Below are positions 7,567-13,813 of a stretch of DNA of 16,168 nucleotides, one piece after another. The translations under genes were made by a program, and so were the position numbers. This DNA is from Porticoccaceae bacterium. Lineage in GTDB: Bacteria; Pseudomonadota; Gammaproteobacteria; Pseudomonadales; Porticoccaceae. The notes beneath the pieces were generated by a model. The model searched no databases and was not told where the DNA came from. It saw only the letters and a program-made list of their open reading frames with translations. Where the stretch lies: assembly GCA_023228865.1 (NCBI GenBank), contig JALOAH010000081.1, positions 1 through 16,168 of the forward strand, given 5' to 3'. Position 1 is the first letter of the stretch, and every line of letters begins with the position of its first letter.

Positions 7567-9189
7567 TTATCTCAATACCAAAGGCAAGAAGAAGTAGATA
7601 TTGAGGATTATCTCAAAAGAGCCAAACTCATAAGCCCCGATATCACACACCGCAATGCCATCCCCATCGCCGTCGACCGGGCGTCGATAATTACGTTGAT
7701 CAAAAGCGGGGCATTCATCCGGATTTGCCGCATCGATGGCTGAACTGCCCTCCGAAAGCGCATGAGTCAGGGTAAAGCCGCCATTGTCAGCCAGGCCTTG
7801 CAACAAGGGGTCGGTATTAAGGTTGCCCTCACCTGTGTATACGCCATCGCCCTGAATGACGCTGTAGGTGACTGAGACGGTTCCCCCATATATGTAGATT
7901 TGGTCAGGGGTGTTGCCCCACAGGATCCCATTAACCACTTTGGGGCTGCCAGAGTCGTTTAAGATCCCGCCGCCGTTGCCCTCTGTTGCTGAGTTGCCAC
8001 TGATCGTCACATTAACCAGGCTGGGGCTGTCCCCGGAGTTGTGCATCCCGCCGCCATAAAATTCTGCCGAGTTGTCGCTGATCGTCACATTTTCCAGGCT
8101 GGGGCTGCCAGAGGTGTTGTTTATCCCACCGCCGTTGCCATCTATTGCCTTGTTGCCACTGATCGTCACATTGTCCAGGCTGGGGCTGCCAGAGAGGTTG
8201 TAGATCCCGCCGCCATAATCTGCCTCATTGTCGCTGATCGTCACATCCTTCAGGCTGGGGCTGCCCTCCCGGTTGTAGATCCCGCCGCCGTGATTAACTG
8301 CCTTATTGGCTTTGATCGTCACATCCTTCAGGCTGGGGTCGCCAGAGGCGATGTGCATCCCGCCGCCATGCGATTCTGCCGAGTTGTCGCTGATCGTCAC
8401 ATCCTTCAGGCTGGGGCTGCCAGAGTCGTTGTAGATCCCGCCGCCATCTCTTGCCTCATTGTCGCTGATCGTCACATCCTTCAGGCTGGGGCTGCCAGAG
8501 TTGTTGTAGATCCCGCCGCCATACCATTCTGCCGAGTTGTCGCTGATCGTCACATTGTCCAGGCTGGGGCTGCCAAAGGCGTTGTAGATCCCGCCACCAT
8601 ACCCATCTGCCGAGTTATCGATGATCGTCACATTGACCAGGCTGGGGCTGCCAGACTCGTTGTAGATCCCGCCGCCAGACTTTTGATTGCCGACGCCATT
8701 TGCATTGCCCCCGGTGATCATAAACCCATCCAGCAGCGCTGTTTTGTCAACATCGCTGCCGGTGACCACATGGTAACTGTTGTCCGTTTTATCACCAGAA
8801 TCTCCGATGTCGCCACTCAGGGTGGTGGTGTGAACTTCCCATTCTCGATCTTTCATCTCGCCGCCATCCTCTGGGAAACCGCCGTAGATTTTTACGCCAG
8901 TTTTTAGCTCAAAGGTGGCTGCGCGGTCGATGGGCTCCTCTTCTGTGGGTTTGTAAGTGCCTTCAGCCACCCAAATTTCATCGCCATCCCTGGCTAAACT
9001 GAGGGCTTCCTGCAGGTCGCAAGCGTTATCCCAATCAAGGCAATTACCACTCCCACTGCCACCCACTTTCACGTAGTAGGTGTTCCCGGCTGCTTGAGCA
9101 TGGATTGCGGTCATCACGACGCCCCATGCCAGCAGTCCGAAAACCAGGGGCATGAGGATAAATAAATAATAATGGGGTTTCTTAATCAT
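7567..9189 (-). CDS. Secreted right-handed beta-helix protein with ten internal repeats
   Basis: A 540-residue exported protein. A signal peptide (about 1-34: MIKKPHYYLFILMPLVFGLL ... HAQAA) is followed by YYVKVGGSGSGNCLDWDNAC, the usual opening of this family. Residues 172-430 hold ten repeats of 25-27 residues with consensus GGGIYN.SGSPSL..VTISDNSA; nine are regular and the tenth is degenerate. Each would form about one turn of a parallel beta-helix (polymorphic-outer-membrane/pectate-lyase-like fold). The C-terminus has the choice-of-anchor-Q type signature (GNLNTDPLLQ, SSAIDAANPDECPAFDQRNYRRP, DIGAYEFG) and ends IYFFLPLVLR, an ending I associate with secreted Anaerolineae proteins. The ATG has AGGAG seven bases upstream. 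No catalytic residues are evident; an adhesive or surface role is an inference. The gene is bracketed by inverted repeats. Confidence 0.88.
   Translation of the reverse strand: MIKKPHYYLFILMPLVFGLLAWGVVMTAIHAQAAGNTYYVKVGGSGSGNCLDWDNACDLQEALSLARDGDEIWVAEGTYKPTEEEPIDRAATFELKTGVKIYGGFPEDGGEMKDREWEVHTTTLSGDIGDSGDKTDNSYHVVTGSDVDKTALLDGFMITGGNANGVGNQKSGGGIYNESGSPSLVNVTIIDNSADGYGGGIYNAFGSPSLDNVTISDNSAEWYGGGIYNNSGSPSLKDVTISDNEARDGGGIYNDSGSPSLKDVTISDNSAESHGGGMHIASGDPSLKDVTIKANKAVNHGGGIYNREGSPSLKDVTISDNEADYGGGIYNLSGSPSLDNVTISGNKAIDGNGGGINNTSGSPSLENVTISDNSAEFYGGGMHNSGDSPSLVNVTISGNSATEGNGGGILNDSGSPKVVNGILWGNTPDQIYIYGGTVSVTYSVIQGDGVYTGEGNLNTDPLLQGLADNGGFTLTHALSEGSSAIDAANPDECPAFDQRNYRRPVDGDGDGIAVCDIGAYEFGSFEIILNIYFFLPLVLR
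7900..8676 (-). repeat. Coding tandem repeat, 75-81 bp unit
   Basis: Ten in-frame units encode the GGGIYN.SGSPSL repeats. Even at DNA level the segments GGGGCTGCCAGAG and CTGATCGTCACAT recur almost unchanged, showing recent duplication or gene conversion. Unit length varies by whole codons (25, 26 or 27), so copy number can change without loss of frame. Confidence 0.9.
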
Positions 9190-9359
9190 GGGGAGTCTCC
9201 TGTATCATCGATGAATGGTCAATAAACCGGATCTCTTGTTTCTAGACTTGATGGTCCTGGTCTTTCACAATTGCCCTGGGCAAATATTCAATTGTTAATT
9301 TGCGGTTCTGTAAAGTGCTTGTATGAAGGGAAATTAAAGAACAGAAGATTGTTAATTAT

Positions 9360-9388
9360 ATTATATAGATATCCTCAGAAAATTGCAA
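9360..9388 (-). promoter_or_regulatory. Promoter of the beta-helix gene
   Basis: On the minus strand TTGCAA (9383-9388) and TATAAT (9360-9365) are separated by exactly 17 bases. Transcription would start near 9353, leaving an untranslated leader of about 165 bases before the ATG at 9189. A second overlapping TATAAT lies at 9355-9360. The surrounding 140 bases are much more AT-rich than the rest of the window. Confidence 0.6.
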
Positions 9389-9453
9389 TACTTTTAATGA
9401 GTTAAAAGACGTCAACTGCCGGTTTCATTAACCCTGACTGGCGTGAAAATTGA

Positions 9454-9512
9454 TAGGAAACAGGAATTGGAAATCAGGAAGTAGGAATTGGGGGTCAGGA
9501 AGCAGGAAGCAG
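9454..9512. repeat. CAGGAATTGG / CAGGAAGCAGG short tandem repeat
   Basis: Degenerate direct repeats with AGGAA at about 6-12 base intervals (AGGAAACAGGAATTGG, TCAGGAAGTAGG, CAGGAAGCAGGAAGCAG). Same family as 7075-7113. Confidence 0.65.
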
Positions 9513-9546
9513 TGATCTGTACCGGATAAGGTTTTCATGAAACGTA

Positions 9547-9593
9547 GTTGATATATACCTATTAGGCGGCTTAGCCCAAAATTTTATAACGGT
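9547..9593 (-). repeat. 47-nt interspersed unit, copy 3
   Basis: Read on the minus strand: ACCGTTATAAAATTTTGGGC, then AAGCCGCCTAATAGGTATAT and ATCAAC. It directly abuts the inner end of the right inverted-repeat arm. With copy 2 it makes a direct repeat flanking a 107-base segment that contains the hairpin. The left arm has no equivalent second copy. Confidence 0.88.
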
Positions 9594-9619
9594 CTGAATA
9601 AGGATTACAGGAATCGTAG

Positions 9620-9694
9620 GATGGGTTGGCGGGAGGTGCAAGACAATCACACCTGCAAAAAGGCGTTTTATCACCAACAGCTCGCCAACCCATC
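9620..9694 (-). repeat. 75-nt hairpin element, copy 2
   Basis: Same 12-bp perfect terminal inverted repeat as copy 1 (9620-9631 and 9683-9694), with an identical length of 75 bases. Confidence 0.85.
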
Positions 9695-9700
9695 AACAAT

Positions 9701-9747
9701 GTTGACACATACCTATTAGGCGGCTTGGCCTTAAATTTTCTAACGGT
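9701..9747 (-). repeat. 47-nt interspersed unit, copy 2
   Basis: Minus-strand reading has the core AAGCCGCCTAATAGGTATGT followed by GTCAAC. It occupies the same place in the right arm as copy 1 does in the left arm, but with a diverged AT-rich middle (AAAATTTAAGGCC). Confidence 0.85.
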
Positions 9748-9764
9748 CATGTCACGTGGATGGC

Positions 9765-9921
9765 TGAATACCCTTGCAGGGCACAGGGAGTGCTGCGCGA
9801 AGTGGGATCACTACTCACCATTCACCACTCACCACTCTCCATTCACCATCATCGTCCCTGAAGCGCAGCGGAAGGGGCCGAGCGCAGGCGCTCGATATCC
9901 TTGCAGGGCTCAGGGAGTGCT
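9765..9921 (-). repeat. Mosaic repeat block D, overlapping the end of the 161-aa gene
   Basis: Read on the minus strand it starts AGCACTCCCTGAGCCCTGC, continues with the CGAGCGCCTGCGCTCG palindrome, CTTCAGGGACGATGATGG and GTGAATGG/GTGAGTGG heptamers, then GATCCCACTTCGCGCAGCAC and a second CACTCCCTGTGCCCTGCAAG. The first module overlaps the last codons and stop of the 161-residue protein. Confidence 0.85.
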
Positions 9922-10395
9922 TGTGGGGATCGGCAGCGTATAGGTAGGGACCGAGGGCTGCGGTGGCTCTGTCGTTGTAGCTGGCAGAGAGGTGCTTTCA
10001 GGTATTAGCGACGGGTACTGCGGGGAACCCTGCAACATAGCCGCCAGCAGCGCCAGGGCTCGAGCGTCCGTGTCATTGCCTGCTGCCAGCGCCCGCTGCG
10101 CCTGGGAGCCCAGGGCATACACCGGGTCGGGATCTTCCAGCACCGCCAGGCGCAGGGATGCCCGTTCCAAATCGCCTGTAACCCAGAACACCTGGGCGAT
10201 GGTGACGCGGTAAAAGTCTTTATCCAGCTCACCCAGGGCAGCCGGGGGGCCGTTTTCGTAAATCACCGGGTTGATCAACCAGGCGTAAGCCAGCCCCAGG
10301 ATCAATCCTAAAATAATGCCTGTTAGCAAGTACCATGAACTGCGCTTCGCCGAAGTTGGGGGGGTTACACTGATCTCACGGGTGTCTTCAAGCAT
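9910..10395 (-). CDS. Small single-pass membrane-anchored protein, paralogue B
   Basis: A 161-residue protein of unknown function. The cytoplasmic N-terminus is short and polar; one transmembrane helix (about 22-43: YLLTGIILGLILGLAYAWLI) follows. Next is the juxtamembrane motif INPVIY and an alpha-helical segment with DKDFYRVTIAQVFWVTGDLERASLRL, which resembles a TPR-like helix pair, then a Ser/Thr/Pro-rich tail. It is a paralogue of the 117-residue protein just upstream. The gap between them is 17 bases, so they are probably co-transcribed with hutU. The ATG at 10395 has GGGAG very close upstream. The final codons (SLIPESTS... ending PTSTP) and the stop lie in a mosaic repeat, so the tail may have been shortened by repeat insertion. 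I recognise the pair as a conserved hypothetical type from Anaerolineae, without a known role. Confidence 0.7.
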   Translation of the reverse strand: MLEDTREISVTPPTSAKRSSWYLLTGIILGLILGLAYAWLINPVIYENGPPAALGELDKDFYRVTIAQVFWVTGDLERASLRLAVLEDPDPVYALGSQAQRALAAGNDTDARALALLAAMLQGSPQYPSLIPESTSLPATTTEPPQPSVPTYTLPIPTSTP

Positions 10396-10412
10396 CGCTC
10401 CCGGGCCTTTTT

Positions 10413-10766
10413 TTAGTCTCTCCCGTCCAGCGCTTGCTGGAGAACAAATGCCAGGTTTTCCATTAAATACAGGTCAGCGGAGGCATAGCTGCGGGAATTG
10501 GCATAGCCGATCGCATCGTTGATCGTCACCAGTGGAGAGGCACCTAAAAAATCCAGGCGGGCTAAAGCCATCGCCAGGTCGCCTTCCGCCTGGTACAGCT
10601 CAGCCACCATCAGGACGAAATCGGTTTGATAGTCAACTTGCACGGTCTGCGGGCCGATGCTTTGATACTCAACAGGGTTGATAACCCAGCCGTAACCAAG
10701 CCCGGCTGCAAACCCGACCAGAATCGCCAGGGCAAACAACACGAAGCGCCAGGTTCGCCTGTGCAA
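10413..10766 (-). CDS. Small single-pass membrane-anchored protein, paralogue A
   Basis: A 117-residue protein with an N-terminal transmembrane helix (about 7-29: RFVLFALAILVGFAAGLGYG), then WVINPVEY and a segment VDYQTDFVLMVAELYQAEGD that aligns with its neighbour (shared pattern: GL.Y.W.INPV.Y, D(F/Y), GDL..A..RL..L). Translation starts at TTG (10766). This start is supported by AGGAGG six bases upstream, which lies inside the last codons of hutU (LKED then TGA). Stop and start are separated by only one base, so translation is probably coupled to hutU. Function is unknown; the soluble part, 80 residues of predicted helix, probably faces the outside. No catalytic motif is visible. Confidence 0.7.
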   Translation of the reverse strand: MHRRTWRFVLFALAILVGFAAGLGYGWVINPVEYQSIGPQTVQVDYQTDFVLMVAELYQAEGDLAMALARLDFLGASPLVTINDAIGYANSRSYASADLYLMENLAFVLQQALDGRD

Positions 10767-10767
10767 C

Positions 10768-12426
10768 TCAATCCTCCTTCAGCATGGGGATGTGCATCCC
10801 ATGCCGTTTAGCAGCCTGGATCGCCTGGGGGTAGCCGGCATCGACATGCCGCACGATACCCATGCCGGGGTCGACGGTCAGAACGCGTTCCAGCCGTTGG
10901 GCAGCCTCTGGCGTGCCATCAGCGACGATCACCTGCCCGGCATGCTGGCTAAAGCCGATCCCCACCCCGCCGCCGTGATGGAAAGAGACCCAGGTGGCGC
11001 CGTTGACCGCGTTAATCAGGGCATTCAGGATCGGCCAGTCGCTGACCGCGTCGGTACCGTCCAGCATGCTTTCAGTTTCACGGTTAGGGGAGGCAACAGA
11101 ACCGGAATCGAGATGGTCGCGCCCGATCACGATCGGTGCGGAAACGATGCCCTCAGCCACCAGGTTGTTGAAGACCAGCCCGGCCTGGGCGCGCTCTCCA
11201 TAGCCCAGCCAGCAAATGCGGGACGGCAACCCCTGGAAGGGCACCTTCGCTTTTGCCATATCCAGCCAGCGGTGCAGGCGCTCGTCTTCCGGAAACAGCG
11301 CTTTGATGGCTTCATCGGTCGCATAAACATCCTCCGGGTCACCGGAGAGTACCACCCAGCGGAAGGGGCCCTTGCCCTCGCAGAACAGGGGGCGGATATA
11401 AGCCGGGACAAAACCCGGAAAGTTGAACGCGTCTTTGACGCCGTAATCAAAGGCGCGCTGGCGCAGGTTATTGCCGTAATCAAAGACCTCTGCGCCGGCT
11501 TTCTGGAAATCAAGCATGGCCTGGACGTGTTGGACCATAGATGCTTGCGATCGCCTGGCATATTCCTGCGGATCCCGCGCCCGCAGGTCGTCGGCTTCGG
11601 TAAGGGTCAACCCGGCAGGGATGTAGCTGAGCAGGTCATGCGCCGGGGTCTGATCGGTGACCACATCCGGGAGCACGCCGCGGATCACCAGCTCGGAGAA
11701 GATCTCGGCAGCGTTGCCAATCAGCCCGATGGATTTGGGTGTTTCCGCCGCCTGCGCTTCTTCCACCAGGGTCATGGCTTCTTCCAGGGTGTCCACCACT
11801 GCGTCGACATAGCCGATTTCCAGTCGACGGCGAGCCCGGTCGGGGTCAACCTCCACGATCAAGCCCACGCCCTCGTTCATCGTGATCGCCAGTGGCTGGG
11901 CGCCGCCCATGCCGCCCAACCCGGCGGTGAGCACAAACTTACCCCGCAGGGATGGCCAACCCCGCTGATGGGACAGGGAACCCAGGGTTTCGTAGGTACC
12001 CTGCAGGATGCCCTGTGTGCCGATATAGATCCAGGAACCGGCAGTCATCTGCCCGAACATCATCAAACCTCTGGCTGCCAGTTCATCAAAGTGTTCCTGG
12101 GTAGCCCAGTGCGGTACCAGGTTAGAATTGGCGATCAGCACCCGCGGGGCGTCGGCGTGGGTTTTGAAAACCGCCACCGGCTTACCGGATTGCACCAGCA
12201 GGGTCTCGTCGTTTTCGAGGTTCTTCAGGGTGTCCAGGATGGCGTCAAAGGCTTCCCAGGAGCGGGCTGCCTGACCGCGCCCGCCGTAGACCACCAGGTC
12301 TTCCGGTCGTTCGGCAACTTCAGGGTCGAGGTTGTTCTGGATCATTCGGTAGGCGGCTTCAGTCAGCCAGGATTTGCAGGTTAGCTGGGTGCCGCGCGGG
12401 GCGCGCACAGGTCGGGGTTGTGACAT
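10768..12426 (-). CDS. hutU: Urocanate hydratase (urocanase)
   Basis: A 552-residue enzyme converting urocanate to 4-imidazolone-5-propanoate in histidine degradation, with tightly bound NAD+. Recognisable segments are [11 protein letters not shown] (about 47-57), [12 protein letters not shown], the NAD-binding [12 protein letters not shown] at 169-180, [31 protein letters not shown] with C405 (the position of the Pseudomonas active-site Cys410), and [20 protein letters not shown] near the C-terminus. Length and sequence are those of a complete enzyme. The ATG has AGGAGG at 7 bases and a good promoter upstream. HutH, HutI and later enzymes are not in the window, so the pathway is either dispersed or continues elsewhere. 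Two small membrane-protein genes follow as an apparent operon, which is an unusual partner set. Confidence 0.96.
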   Translation of the reverse strand: MSQPRPVRAPRGTQLTCKSWLTEAAYRMIQNNLDPEVAERPEDLVVYGGRGQAARSWEAFDAILDTLKNLENDETLLVQSGKPVAVFKTHADAPRVLIANSNLVPHWATQEHFDELAARGLMMFGQMTAGSWIYIGTQGILQGTYETLGSLSHQRGWPSLRGKFVLTAGLGGMGGAQPLAITMNEGVGLIVEVDPDRARRRLEIGYVDAVVDTLEEAMTLVEEAQAAETPKSIGLIGNAAEIFSELVIRGVLPDVVTDQTPAHDLLSYIPAGLTLTEADDLRARDPQEYARRSQASMVQHVQAMLDFQKAGAEVFDYGNNLRQRAFDYGVKDAFNFPGFVPAYIRPLFCEGKGPFRWVVLSGDPEDVYATDEAIKALFPEDERLHRWLDMAKAKVPFQGLPSRICWLGYGERAQAGLVFNNLVAEGIVSAPIVIGRDHLDSGSVASPNRETESMLDGTDAVSDWPILNALINAVNGATWVSFHHGGGVGIGFSQHAGQVIVADGTPEAAQRLERVLTVDPGMGIVRHVDAGYPQAIQAAKRHGMHIPMLKED

Positions 12427-12467
12427 GGGATGCCTCCTTGTGTGGTGTTGGTATGCTTCACTTATAG

Positions 12468-12496
12468 ATTATAGCCGTTTCTGAGCCTGATGAAAA
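12468..12496 (-). promoter_or_regulatory. Promoter of the hutU operon
   Basis: Minus strand TTTTCA (12491-12496, 4 of 6), 17-base spacer, TATAAT (12468-12473, perfect). The leader would be about 35 bases. A 6-bp inverted repeat, AAAGGC/GCCTTT with a 12-base spacer (12508-12531), lies immediately upstream and could be an operator, but that is a guess. Confidence 0.6.
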
Positions 12497-12592
12497 ATAT
12501 AATTTGAAAAGGCGAAGCAGCTAAAGCCTTTGATAGAGAATTTGTGGTGACAGGAGGAGCAGCCGGTTTGTGATCGTTTAACCCGATTTATC

Positions 12593-12620
12593 TTGACAGA
12601 AGTCAAAAAAAGCATAAAAT
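12593..12620 (+). promoter_or_regulatory. Promoter of the pyr operon
   Basis: TTGACA (12593-12598, perfect) and TAAAAT (12615-12620, 5 of 6) with a 16-base spacer. The predicted start of transcription is near 12627, about 128 bases before the pyrC start codon. Confidence 0.65.
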
Positions 12621-12632
12621 TGTCACAGTGTT

Positions 12633-12773
12633 ATGCAATTGACCAAGGTGATCCCATCCCTTAATAGACTGCACCCTGCGCCGCGTACGGCGACGTTATT
12701 AACCTCTTTAGAGAGCCTTAAATGGCTCTCTTTTTTTGCAACAGAAGGCCAATCATGCGTATTCCCGGTTTAA
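12633..12773 (+). CDS. Candidate leader ORF overlapping the attenuator and pyrC start
   Basis: A 46-codon ORF (MQLTKVIPSLNRLHPAPRTA ... CVFPV) starts 6-7 bases after the predicted transcription start. It reads through both arms of the terminator, encodes SFF across the U-run, and stops at 12771-12773, 16 bases inside pyrC in another frame. There is no Shine-Dalgarno, so it would need near-leaderless initiation. The geometry is that of E. coli pyrL, where a translating ribosome suppresses the pyrBI attenuator. The length alone is not unlikely by chance, so it is listed as a candidate only. Confidence 0.28.
   Translation: MQLTKVIPSLNRLHPAPRTATLLTSLESLKWLSFFATEGQSCVFPV
12661..12702 (+). promoter_or_regulatory. 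Leader stem-loop upstream of the pyr attenuator
   Basis: Outer stem TTAATA / TATTAA (12661-12666 and 12697-12702) encloses an inner 5-bp stem CGCCG-CGTA-CGGCG (12679-12692). It ends eight bases before the terminator stem. It could be an RNA-level sensor or simply a spacer; no known PyrR-binding consensus was recognised. Confidence 0.4.
12710..12737 (+). terminator. Intrinsic terminator (attenuator) before pyrC
   Basis: AGAGAGCC (12710-12717), a 6-base loop TTAAAT, GGCTCTCT (12724-12731), continuing into a run of seven T (12731-12737). It lies downstream of the pyr promoter and 17 bases upstream of the pyrC ATG. No plus-strand gene lies before it, so it can only serve to attenuate the pyr transcript or to end a leader RNA of about 110 bases. 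Confidence 0.85.
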
Positions 12774-13813
12774 TTGACCCCCATGTGCATATGCGCGAGC
12801 CCGGCGCCGTTCACAAGGAGGATTGGGCCAGCGGGACCGCCGCAGCCCTGGCGGGGGGATTCACCCAGGTGCTGGCCATGCCCAACACCAACCCGCCCGT
12901 TGTGGATGCTCCCTCCCTTGCCGCAGCGATAAAACTGGCGGCCAGGGGGGCACGCTGTGATTTTGGGCTCTATTTAGGCGCAAGTCGCGATAACCTGTCT
13001 GTAACGGAGGATCTGGCGGGTCAGTGCGCCGGATTGAAACTCTACCTGGATCAGACCTACGGTCCGCTGCGTCTGGATGATATCACTGGTTGGAAGGCAC
13101 ATATGCAGACCTGGCCCAAAACCCGGCCCCTGGTTGTGCATGCCGAGGGGCGTACCCTGGCCGGGGCTATCCTTCTGGCGGCATTGGTGGATCGACCGCT
13201 GCATGTGGCGCATGTTGCCACCCGGGAGGAGATCCTGCTGATCCGGGTTGCAAAGCAACGCGGTTTGAAGATCACCTGCGAGGTCACACCGCATCACCTG
13301 TTTCTGACCGCGGCTGACCTGCCGGGCGGTCACGGAGAGGTGCGCCCCCGGCTGGCGAGCCGCTCTGACGTGGATGCGCTCTGGAAGCACCTGAAAGTCA
13401 TTGATTGTTTTGCCACCGATCACGCTCCGCATACCGCCGCAGAAAAAGCCGCCCATGATCCGCCGCCGGGCTTCCCGGGGCTGGAAACAGCGTTACCCTT
13501 GCTGCTGAGCGCTGTGCGAGCAGGGCGGTTAACCCTTGATGAGGTGCTGAACCGCATGGGTTCGAATGTCCGGCACATCTTCGGTATCCCTGCCCAACCT
13601 GAGACCTGGGTTGAGGTGAACCTGGAGCAGATGCACACCCTCACTGCCCGGGGAATGCACAGCAAGGCAGGCTGGACGCCCTTTGAAGGGTGGTCGGTAT
13701 ATGGTGTTGTGCGCAGGGTGGTGCTGCGCGGCGCCACGGTTTATGAGGACGGCCAGGTACTGGCTCAGCCCGGGCTTGGTCGGCAGATAGAGCCGGTGAA
13801 ACCAGATCGGTGA
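12755..13813 (+). CDS. pyrC: Dihydroorotase, CAD-like type
   Basis: A 352-residue dihydroorotase that cyclises carbamoyl-aspartate to dihydroorotate. Start ATG 12755 ([17 protein letters not shown]) has GAAGG six bases upstream; an ATG at 12722 would begin inside the terminator stem and is rejected. Zinc ligands and catalytic residues are all present: H10 and H12 (DPHVH), K95 in GLKLYLDQT (carbamylated lysine), H129 (VVHAEG), H153 ([10 protein letters not shown]), E176 (CEVTPHHL) and D222 (FATDHAPH). Its closest pattern, from memory, is the DHOase domain of eukaryotic [62 protein letters not shown] and RRVVLRG all have near-matches there. It is the first gene of the pyr operon. The stop lies in a GATCGGTGATCGG repeat-like tract. 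Confidence 0.95.
   Translation: MRIPGLIDPHVHMREPGAVHKEDWASGTAAALAGGFTQVLAMPNTNPPVVDAPSLAAAIKLAARGARCDFGLYLGASRDNLSVTEDLAGQCAGLKLYLDQTYGPLRLDDITGWKAHMQTWPKTRPLVVHAEGRTLAGAILLAALVDRPLHVAHVATREEILLIRVAKQRGLKITCEVTPHHLFLTAADLPGGHGEVRPRLASRSDVDALWKHLKVIDCFATDHAPHTAAEKAAHDPPPGFPGLETALPLLLSAVRAGRLTLDEVLNRMGSNVRHIFGIPAQPETWVEVNLEQMHTLTARGMHSKAGWTPFEGWSVYGVVRRVVLRGATVYEDGQVLAQPGLGRQIEPVKPDR

Larger units (their letters stand above)
9594..9802 (-). repeat. Right arm of a 209-bp inverted repeat
   Basis: Reverse complement of 7215-7423 with about 15 scattered substitutions. The match ends exactly where the left arm goes into unrelated sequence (CTATTCAG, then GACGGGTC) and the right arm goes into a further 47-nt unit. 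On the outer side it continues into mosaic block D. Confidence 0.9.
9190..9909. other. Gene-free region upstream of the beta-helix gene
   Basis: No credible gene in 720 bases. It holds a long AT-rich leader and promoter for the beta-helix gene (9190-9420), an AG-rich repeat (9454-9512), a 47-nt unit (9547-9593), the right arm of the inverted repeat (9594-9802), and mosaic block D up to and across the 3' end of the next gene. Short open frames here coincide with the repeats and have no protein-like character. Confidence 0.75.
12427..12754. other. Divergent regulatory region between hutU and pyrC
   Basis: 328 bases without a conventional gene. It contains the hutU promoter (12468-12496), an AAAGGC/GCCTTT inverted repeat just upstream of that promoter (12508-12531), the pyrC promoter (12593-12620), a structured leader (12661-12702) and an intrinsic terminator (12710-12737) in front of pyrC. 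Confidence 0.8.

Noticed and set aside
7900..8676. Regularly spaced repeats suggestive of a CRISPR array
   Set aside because: The units are in-frame coding repeats with no unique spacers; conserved and variable parts match protein secondary structure.
8041..8907. 288-codon plus-strand open frame with repeats such as ILQAGAARVVVDPAA
   Set aside because: It is the antisense reading of the tandem beta-helix repeats; the periodicity comes from the coding strand. No start signal or signal peptide supports it.
9495..9677. Small minus-strand ORF sharing a PNRY.ST segment with a small plus-strand ORF at 7267-7503
   Set aside because: The shared peptide is just the 47-nt repeat core translated; frames differ in extent and neither has a ribosome site.
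7270..9747. 47-nt units as CRISPR repeats or integron attC sites
   Set aside because: There are only three copies in mixed orientation, spaced by 107 bases in one case and over 2 kb otherwise. I could not fit the attC RYYYAAC/GTTRRRY pattern, and there are no cas or integrase genes.
7215..9802. Composite transposon
   Set aside because: No transposase or target duplication is visible, and the arms encode nothing. Recorded as inverted repeats only.
10792..12384. 530-codon open frame on the plus strand
   Set aside because: It lies wholly antisense to hutU, which has full family conservation, a promoter and a Shine-Dalgarno. The plus-strand translation has no recognisable domain; it is a codon-bias shadow.
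12722..12754. Upstream ATG giving pyrC eleven extra residues (MALFFCNRRPI)
   Set aside because: The codons would lie in the terminator stem and U-run, there is no Shine-Dalgarno, and family members begin at or near the IPGLID segment.
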